DNA from: CF-161 sp035259145
GTDB lineage: Bacteria; Chloroflexota; Dormibacteria; Dormibacterales; Dormibacteraceae
Direction of reading: 5' to 3'
NCBI GenBank assembly: GCA_035259145.1
Contig: DATFWQ010000169.1
Location: 1-10,991, forward strand
DNA: 10,991 bases
Shown here one piece after another: positions 6,691 to 10,991 of the stretch. Position 1 is the first letter of the stretch. Every line of letters starts with the position of its first letter. Under the pieces are notes generated by a model. It did no database searches. It was not told the DNA's origin and saw nothing but the letters and a program-made list of their open reading frames with translations. The translations under genes were made by a program, and so were the position numbers.

Positions 6691-6786
6691 CTGCGGATTG
6701 GGATGAATCCCGGGAACAACGCATTCGGACAATTGCGTACCTGCGGAGCCTTGGGAGATCCGCATTTGTACGAATGAGTAGCTCTC

Positions 6787-6791
6787 GGAGG
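6787..6791 (+). promoter_or_regulatory. Shine-Dalgarno GGAGG deciding the esterase start
   Basis: GGAGG lies six bases before the GTG at 6798, an ideal spacing. The upstream in-frame ATG at 6774 has no such site and would place this GGAGG inside the coding region. The sequence therefore favours GTG 6798. Confidence 0.65.
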
Positions 6792-6797
6792 CAAGAA

Positions 6798-7883
6798 GTG
6801 CTTGAGATTCCGTACGTCCGCCATCCGCTCAAGTTTCCTGCTCGTTACGCACACGGCCCCGACTCGTTTCCCCAGCCCGGCGTCCCACGCGGCGAGCTTC
6901 ACGAGTACGAATGGAACGCGAGCCGTGTCTTCCCGGGGACGCACCGCCGCTACTGGGTGTACGTGCCTGCCCAATACTCCGATTCGAAGCCAGCGTCGCT
7001 GATGGTCTTCCAAGACGCCGAGTGGTATCTCGACCTCGACCGCGAGGACCGCGCGTCGATCGTTTTTGACAACCTGATCCACCACGGCGAGATGCCCGTG
7101 ACCATTGGTGTCTTCGTCGCTCCGGGCGAGCCAGGCCGCCGGAACATAGAGTACGACGCATTCAGCGACGCGTACGCAGCGTTCCTCCTGACCGAGATCC
7201 TTCCGGCGGTTCAGAGTCGTTATGCGATCACGGACGATCCCTATCGCTGGGCGATTGGCGGTGGGAGCAGCGGTGGAAGCTGCGCATTCACGGCCGCCTG
7301 GATGCGGCCCGACCGCTTCCAACGAGTCTTGAGCTTCGTGGGCAGCTTTGCGCAGCTTCACGGCGGCATCCGCTATCCGGAACTGATTCTGGAGGCACCG
7401 AAGAAGCCGGTGCGCATCTTCCTCCATACAGTCACTCGCGATTTGAACTGGAACGCTCCTCGAAACAACTGGGTCAGCGAGAACCTACGTGTCGCCGCCG
7501 CGCTGGCGGAACGTGGGTACGACTTCCGTTTCGTGCTGGGTGACGGGGCCCACGACGGAAACCACAGCGGTGTGATCCTTCCCGACGCGCTCCGCTGGCT
7601 CTGGCGGCCGGAGTCGAGTGAGCACCTGGCAGCGGGCCCCCTAGAGTGCGGCGGTGAGGTAGGCGTCTCTGAGTTCCACCATCGCTCGGCGAGGACCTCA
7701 GCTGCCGGGAGTAGCCTCGTCCCGGGAGATGCTCACCGTCGAAGGGACTACCCCTCGGGGGCGCGGGAGTGTGAGCCCGAGCGCGACCAGGCAGACCGAA
7801 ACGCCCACCATCGGCCAGAACGGGCTTGTTGTTCGATGCGTGTAATCGAGCAGCACCCCGCCCACGAGAGGACCTGCGAATGA
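6798..7883 (+). CDS. Enterochelin-esterase-like alpha/beta hydrolase with long 3' extension
   Basis: The core (about residues 1-270) is an esterase of the Fes/PF00756 type. It shows VFPGTHRRYWVYVPAQY (substrate-side strand), ASLMVFQDAEWY, VTIGVFVAPGE, the nucleophile elbow WAIGGGSSGGSCAF with likely Ser157, TRDLNWNAPRNNW with a candidate acidic residue, and a final GAHDGNHSGVILPDALRWLWR containing the catalytic His. No signal peptide is visible, so it is probably cytoplasmic. The natural substrate is not shown: carboxyl esters, trilactone siderophores or others are possible. Family members normally end just after ALRWLWR, near 7607. This frame continues about 90 codons of Arg/His/Ser-rich sequence to 7883, overlapping the convergent transporter by 186 bp. 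The other two frames stop at 7619 and 7642, so a frameshift or lost stop near the end is plausible. ATG 6774 is the alternative start. Confidence 0.83.
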   Translation: MLEIPYVRHPLKFPARYAHGPDSFPQPGVPRGELHEYEWNASRVFPGTHRRYWVYVPAQYSDSKPASLMVFQDAEWYLDLDREDRASIVFDNLIHHGEMPVTIGVFVAPGEPGRRNIEYDAFSDAYAAFLLTEILPAVQSRYAITDDPYRWAIGGGSSGGSCAFTAAWMRPDRFQRVLSFVGSFAQLHGGIRYPELILEAPKKPVRIFLHTVTRDLNWNAPRNNWVSENLRVAAALAERGYDFRFVLGDGAHDGNHSGVILPDALRWLWRPESSEHLAAGPLECGGEVGVSEFHHRSARTSAAGSSLVPGDAHRRRDYPSGARECEPERDQADRNAHHRPERACCSMRVIEQHPAHERTCE

Positions 7884-8903
7884 GATCGCGTACCCGAGAG
7901 TGAGCACGAGTGCCGCGTAACCAGCCACCTGCGCTCGGCTGGCGGCGAGCAGTGCTGGCAGCGCATTGACTCCGGTGAACGTCATGGCGCCTCCGGTCCC
8001 GAGGAGTAGAACCCAGAACCAGGCCCCGCCGAGCCCGAGCGCGAACGCGCAAGATCCCACGGTCATCAGGACGCCGGCGATGACGTAGAAGGGCCGAGCG
8101 GTGGCCCACGGCCAGCGCAGTGCGACCAGGACCAGGGCGACCGGGATGCCGACCAGGTTGAACAGCAGCAGAACGGCGGAGAGGTAGCCCGGGCCATTGG
8201 GCCGGAGCTCGAACGGTATCCAGGAGGACGAGCCGTAGTAGACGAAGCTCTGTATGCCGAACATGACCGCCACGTGCCACACAGCCGGGTCACCCAGGGG
8301 CTGAAGGAGGCTCCCTCGTTCAGGTCGCTCGTACCCCGCCCGTCTTGGAGCGAGAGCCGACCACAGCAGCCCCGCAGCCAGTGCCAGCAGACCCCAGAAC
8401 ACGAATGTCCCACGCCAGCCGTCCAGAGCCTGGAGGTGCACACTGAGCGCCGAGCCGCCGAGGCCACCGAGCCCCAGGGCGAGCGCGAAGACGGTCGACA
8501 CCCGCTGGATGGTGCCCGGAAACCAGCTCCTCACCGCAGACGCCATCGCCGGCTGGGCGATCGCCACGAAGAGCGCCATGAGCCCACTGAAGACGTACAG
8601 GGCAGCGGGGACCGGCGGAGCCAGGCGGAGGAGCGCAGCAAGGCCGAGGCCAAGCGTTCCTGCGGCCACCACGAAGCTGGCACCGAAACGGCTGACGAGC
8701 GCGGCGCCTGGGATCGACGCCGCACCCAGACACAGAACCGGCAGCGCAGTCAGCGCGCCGGCCGTGGTGAACGAGAGATGGAGGTCGTCTCGGAGAGCCG
8801 GGAGGACCGGGGGCACGCCGAGGATGACGGAGCGGAGGTTGAAACCGATCACGGCGATGAGCGCGATCGTGCTGAGGCCGGCTCTGGACAATGCAGAGCA
8901 CAT
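7698..8903 (-). CDS. MFS transporter, CynX/NimT-like
   Basis: This 401-residue integral membrane protein has the hydrophobic periodicity of twelve transmembrane helices. Its opening IGFNLRSVILGVPPVLPALR (from residue 19), then LHLSFTTAGALTALPVLCLG, is the hallmark of the cyanate/nitroimidazole (CynX/NimT) branch of the major facilitator superfamily. A short loop with RFGASF follows helix 2, and a Pro/Arg-rich cytoplasmic loop (APRRAGYERPERG) separates the two six-helix halves. Members are proton-coupled importers or exporters of small anions and drugs; the solute here is unknown. The ATG at 8903 follows GATACT by 14 bases with no clear Shine-Dalgarno. The last ~60 codons lie antisense to the extended esterase frame; a VVPSTVSISRDEATPGS tail after helix 12 seems normal, so this gene is the better supported of the two there. 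Confidence 0.93.
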   Translation of the reverse strand: MCSALSRAGLSTIALIAVIGFNLRSVILGVPPVLPALRDDLHLSFTTAGALTALPVLCLGAASIPGAALVSRFGASFVVAAGTLGLGLAALLRLAPPVPAALYVFSGLMALFVAIAQPAMASAVRSWFPGTIQRVSTVFALALGLGGLGGSALSVHLQALDGWRGTFVFWGLLALAAGLLWSALAPRRAGYERPERGSLLQPLGDPAVWHVAVMFGIQSFVYYGSSSWIPFELRPNGPGYLSAVLLLFNLVGIPVALVLVALRWPWATARPFYVIAGVLMTVGSCAFALGLGGAWFWVLLLGTGGAMTFTGVNALPALLAASRAQVAGYAALVLTLGYAISFAGPLVGGVLLDYTHRTTSPFWPMVGVSVCLVALGLTLPRPRGVVPSTVSISRDEATPGS

Positions 8904-8917
8904 TGTGCCCGCGACTG

Positions 8918-8923
8918 AGTATC
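8918..8923 (-). promoter_or_regulatory. -10-like GATACT for the MFS transporter
   Basis: Read on the minus strand, GATACT matches four of six TATAAT positions and ends 14 bases before the ATG at 8903, giving a leader of about 8 nt. It overlaps the plus-strand TATCCT of ftsE. No good -35 hexamer is seen. Confidence 0.35.
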
Positions 8924-8925
8924 CT
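8920..8925 (+). promoter_or_regulatory. -10 box TATCCT, leaderless-type promoter of ftsE
   Basis: TATCCT fits TANNNT and ends seven bases before the TTG at 8933, so the transcript would begin at or one base before the start codon. No Shine-Dalgarno precedes that TTG. The same geometry is seen upstream of the acyl-CoA dehydrogenase (TACCTT, six bases), which strengthens both calls. Confidence 0.5.
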
Positions 8926-8932
8926 GCTTGGG

Positions 8933-9643
8933 TTGCCTGCGCTCGTTGAGGTCGTCGGAGCCACGTGCCGGTTCGGCGACATCGTGGCTCTCGATGACGT
9001 CAGCCTGGCCTTGCAGCCCGGCGAGCTGGCCTTCGTGGTCGGCCCGAGCGGCGCTGGGAAGACCACGCTGTTGAAGCTGATCAACCGCGAGATGCGGCCG
9101 ACCAGTGGCGAGGTGTGGATCGACGGCCATGCCGCTCATGCGCTGCGGCCGAGGAGGATCCCGACCCTTCGGCGCCGGGTCGGCGTCGTCTACCAGGACT
9201 ACAAGCTGCTCCCACGGTTGACAGCACTCGAAAACGTGGCTTTTGCGATTCAAGTGTGCTACCTCGGCGTGTCCGACGAAGAGGCGCACGACCGGGCGCT
9301 CGACGCACTGGAAGCGGTCGGTCTCGGAGGGCGCGATGGCGCATTTCCTGACGAGCTGTCTGGTGGGCAGCAGCAGCGGGTGGCCATCGCCCGAGCGGTG
9401 GTCGTGCAGCCACCGGTGTTGATCGCCGACGAGCCGACCGGCAACCTCGACCTCGAGACCGCGTGGCAGGTGATGAAGCTGCTGGAGCAGGTTTCACGCT
9501 TCGGGACCGCTGTCCTGATCGCGACACACAACCTGGACATCGTCCGGCGAATGCAGCGTCGCGTCGTCACCCTCGTCGATGGCCGGCTAGTGCGCGACCA
9601 GCCGGCCGGACGGACGGGAAGGCTGGCGTGGGCGGCATCCTGA
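8933..9643 (+). CDS. ftsE: Cell-division ABC ATPase FtsE
   Basis: The 236-residue product is a complete ABC ATPase of the FtsE/LolD size class. Walker A GPSGAGKTT is at 37-45 (Lys43), and the Q-loop region VGVVYQDYKLLPRLTALENV follows. The signature LSGGQQQR is at 142-149, Walker B VLIADEP includes Glu167 and is followed by TGNLD, and the H-loop His199 lies in IATHNLD. The DYKLLPRLTALENVAF stretch is characteristic of FtsE. With FtsX it couples ATP hydrolysis at the membrane to activation of peptidoglycan hydrolases during division. I chose TTG 8933, which gives the normal FtsE start (PALVEVVGATCRFGD) and sits seven bases after a -10 box. ATG 8891 would add 14 atypical residues and overlap the divergent transporter. 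The 3' end overlaps ftsX by 16 bp. Confidence 0.95.
   Translation: MPALVEVVGATCRFGDIVALDDVSLALQPGELAFVVGPSGAGKTTLLKLINREMRPTSGEVWIDGHAAHALRPRRIPTLRRRVGVVYQDYKLLPRLTALENVAFAIQVCYLGVSDEEAHDRALDALEAVGLGGRDGAFPDELSGGQQQRVAIARAVVVQPPVLIADEPTGNLDLETAWQVMKLLEQVSRFGTAVLIATHNLDIVRRMQRRVVTLVDGRLVRDQPAGRTGRLAWAAS
9617..9622 (+). promoter_or_regulatory. Shine-Dalgarno GGAAGG inside ftsE, deciding the ftsX start
   Basis: GGAAGG lies five bases before GTG 9628, within the last codons of ftsE. It supports GTG 9628 over the far upstream ATG at 9463, whose extra 55 residues would be an Arg/Pro-rich out-of-frame reading of ftsE. Confidence 0.65.
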
Positions 9644-10575
9644 ACGCGCCGTTTCCGCGAAGACGCCGGCTGCGGAACGTCTTTCGCAACACGTTCCGCC
9701 ACCTGTTCAGAGGCGCCGCACGCAGCTGGAGGCGGAACCTGGGGACGACGGCCCCGGCTCTCGGTTCGATGACGCTCCTCCTGCTTCTGAGCGGCGTGGT
9801 GGGGCTAAGCGCCTTCGCCCTGCGTGGCCTGGCGGCAAGCCAGGCCGCGGAAGCCGCCGTGCTGCATGTCTACCTTCGCGACGACGCCAGGCAGCAAGAT
9901 ACGGACGCGCTCCGCGCCAGTCTGGAGGCGGACCGGCGAGTCCTGGCGGTCCGCTACACGAGCAAATCCGACGCGCTCAAGCACGCCCAGCACCGGCCTG
10001 GGCTGCCGGATCTGGCCGGAGCGGCCGACGAGAACCCCTTTCCAGCCAGCCTGGACGTCAGGGTTCGAAGCGTGCAGGACGTTGGCGGTCTGGCAGCGGC
10101 CGCCACCGGCAGCCCGGCCGTCGATCCTGTGCTTCCCACGTCTTACAACCCGAGCGCCTACCAGAGAATCCAGACTGCCTTGACAGTGGTCGCGGTTGCG
10201 GGCGGGGCGTTCCTGCTTCTGTTCGGCTTTGTGGCGATCGCGGTGACGATCAACAGCATCAAGGCGGCGATCCAGGCTCGGCGGAACGAGGTGTCGATCA
10301 TGCAGCTTGTCGGCGCTCCGAGGTGGATGGTCCGCGGACCGTTCCTGGTCGAAGGGGCGATGACCGGGAGCGTCGCGGGCCTGGTTGCGGCGTTGGTGAC
10401 GCTGGCTGCGGGCCTGGCCGGCCTTGCATTCGGGACCAGTGCATTCGCGCAGCTGGCGCCCGGGCTCACGGTCGGCGTTTGCTTCATCGCCGCAGGTATC
10501 GTGCTCCTGGCAGGCGTGGTGCTCGGCTCAGCCGCGTCCCTCGTCAGCGTTCACAGCCAGATGGAGTCGGTCTGA
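9628..10575 (+). CDS. ftsX: Cell-division membrane protein FtsX
   Basis: From GTG 9628 the protein has 315 residues, the usual FtsX length. A basic cytoplasmic N-terminus (RRRRLRNVFRNTFRHLFRG) precedes TM1 (~45-65). An extracellular domain (~70-178) contains ENPFPASLDV (135-144), the conserved NPxPxSxxV element of FtsX. TM2 (~185-206) follows, then the cytoplasmic coupling stretch ARRNEVSIMQLVGAPRWMVR, TM3 (~243-268) and TM4 (~281-305). FtsX anchors FtsE and uses its extracellular domain to activate a peptidoglycan hydrolase or its adaptor. It is translationally coupled to ftsE by a 16-bp overlap and an internal ribosome site. No M23 peptidase, RipC-like hydrolase or other partner follows; the next gene is convergent, so the partner is encoded elsewhere. 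Confidence 0.94.
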   Translation: MGGILNAPFPRRRRLRNVFRNTFRHLFRGAARSWRRNLGTTAPALGSMTLLLLLSGVVGLSAFALRGLAASQAAEAAVLHVYLRDDARQQDTDALRASLEADRRVLAVRYTSKSDALKHAQHRPGLPDLAGAADENPFPASLDVRVRSVQDVGGLAAAATGSPAVDPVLPTSYNPSAYQRIQTALTVVAVAGGAFLLLFGFVAIAVTINSIKAAIQARRNEVSIMQLVGAPRWMVRGPFLVEGAMTGSVAGLVAALVTLAAGLAGLAFGTSAFAQLAPGLTVGVCFIAAGIVLLAGVVLGSAASLVSVHSQMESV

Positions 10576-10673
10576 GCCGTCCGCCGTTCACCGTTCCTCA
10601 CTCAAGGTGACATGAGGGCACGGTCACTGAAGACCGCCGGTCAAGCGGCCGGGGCACTCGACGGTTCGAAGGC
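10576..10673. other. Convergent intergenic gap after ftsX, no clear terminator
   Basis: Between the ftsX stop and the convergent membrane-protein stop I see only a short inverted repeat (GTGAC at 10607-10611 and GTCAC at 10623-10627, 11-nt loop) without a T-tract. A duplicated CCGTTC near 10585-10596 is also present. Neither is a convincing terminator or operator. Confidence 0.3.
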
Positions 10674-10991
10674 TCAGGCTGCAATCTCCTCGCCACAGGC
10701 CGGTTCCATGCCTGCCGCCCGGCGGCGCCTGAACCACCCAAGTCGGTCCAGCGCAGCCACCACCATCAAGACGGTGCCGTCGATCGCTCCGTAACCGCCT
10801 GCGATGGCGGAAGGCGGATTGCCTGAAGGCACGTGGTCCCATGGCGCGAGCGGCTGCCACGTCCAGTCGCCCGCCAGGGTTCCCGACAGCTCCAGGTCGA
10901 GCGTGGCCACGAAGATCGCCGCGAACAGGGCGTACCGACGGTTGAAGAGCACGAACCACGCCAGCACGGGGAGGCACAAGGCTCCCTGCAC
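10674..10991 (-). CDS. Unrecognised membrane protein, 5' part outside the window
   Basis: The minus-strand frame is open from the right edge to a TGA at 10674-10676, giving about 105 residues of a longer protein. I do not recognise the family. A hydrophobic segment (ALCLPVLAWFVLF), a short NRRY turn and a second segment (ALFAAIFVATLDLELSG) are followed by a Trp- and Pro-rich stretch with DWTWQPLAPWDHVP and SGNPPSAIAGGYGAIDGT. A final hydrophobic helix (VLMVVAALDRLGWF) leads into an RRRR basic end. The pattern looks like the C-terminal half of a polytopic protein with a polar, conserved-looking W/P/G loop. The edge codon GTG may be an internal Val. It converges on ftsX with 98 bp between stops. 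Confidence 0.55.
   Translation of the reverse strand: MQGALCLPVLAWFVLFNRRYALFAAIFVATLDLELSGTLAGDWTWQPLAPWDHVPSGNPPSAIAGGYGAIDGTVLMVVAALDRLGWFRRRRAAGMEPACGEEIAA

Noticed and set aside
6694..6740. Small inverted repeats (GGGA-TGAA-TCCC; ACGCA...TGCGT) upstream of the esterase as an operator or terminator
   Set aside because: Stems of 4-5 bp are expected by chance at this GC content, and neither has a T-tract or paired half-sites.
7705..7725. Inverted repeat CCGGGA...TCCCGG as a terminator between esterase and transporter
   Set aside because: Only six base pairs with a 9-nt loop, no T-tract, and it lies within the last codons of the transporter.
8891..8932. ATG 8891 as the ftsE start
   Set aside because: It would add 14 atypical residues, overlap the divergent transporter and lie upstream of the -10 box; TTG 8933 fits the family N-terminus.
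9463..9627. N-terminal extension of FtsX starting at ATG 9463
   Set aside because: The 55 extra residues are an out-of-frame reading of ftsE. GTG 9628 has a Shine-Dalgarno and gives the usual FtsX length.
10612..10794. A 60-codon plus-strand frame after ftsX
   Set aside because: It overlaps the better-supported minus-strand membrane protein and has no domain pattern.
1..10991. CRISPR arrays, transposases, tRNA/rRNA genes, toxin-antitoxin or defence islands
   Set aside because: I looked for spaced direct repeats, IS ends and conserved RNA stems by eye and saw none; all larger frames belong to metabolic, transport, repair-like or division families.

Overview
This is a high-GC bacterial window with dense gene packing, frequent GTG/TTG starts, 4-bp ATGA/GTGA overlaps and start codons that sit directly behind -10-like boxes. 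It encodes a degradative lipid operon plus FtsE/FtsX. This suggests a high-GC soil or environmental bacterium of the Actinomycetota / Chloroflexota / Dormibacterota type. The assignment is inferred from composition and gene style, because no rRNA or marker comparison is possible here. Both window edges cut genes.

Layout. (1) Positions 2-307 (+) hold the 3' end of a small coiled-coil protein with a very basic tail. It converges on a zinc-ribbon/TM2-type membrane protein (338-697, minus), and the two genes share a perfect 26-bp palindromic terminator (311-336). (2) Positions 736-5554 (+) are a five-gene operon: acyl-CoA dehydrogenase, MaoC/HadA-like hot-dog protein, MaoC/HadB-like hydratase, acyl-CoA synthetase and cytochrome P450. 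Junctions are -4, -4, +8 and +4 bp. (3) Positions 5611-6690 (+) encode a winged-helix HTH_42/AlkZ-like protein. (4) Positions 6798-7883 (+) encode an enterochelin-esterase-type alpha/beta hydrolase. Its frame runs about 90 codons past the expected end and antisense into the next gene. (5) Positions 7698-8903 (minus) encode a CynX/NimT-type MFS transporter. (6) Positions 8933-10575 (+) are the ftsE-ftsX pair. (7) Positions 10674-10991 (minus) are the 3' part of an unrecognised membrane protein. No stretch longer than 300 bp lacks a gene.

How the genes could work together. The P450 could oxidise a hydrophobic substrate. The synthetase could load a carboxylate onto CoA, the dehydrogenase could introduce the alpha,beta double bond, and the two hot-dog proteins, probably as a heteromer, could hydrate it. 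That is most of one beta-oxidation turn preceded by an oxygenase, a gene set resembling the mycobacterial igr (cholesterol side-chain) operon. It has one dehydrogenase gene instead of two, and no aldolase/thiolase, 3-hydroxyacyl dehydrogenase or P450 redox partner in the window. The substrate cannot be read from the sequence. The remaining genes look like ordinary chromosomal neighbours: DNA repair-like protein, esterase, transporter and cell-division ABC system. I see no CRISPR array, transposase, tRNA or rRNA. The most unusual points are the two-site change in the dehydrogenase active centre, the split hot-dog pair, the two leaderless-type promoters and the long antisense tail of the esterase.
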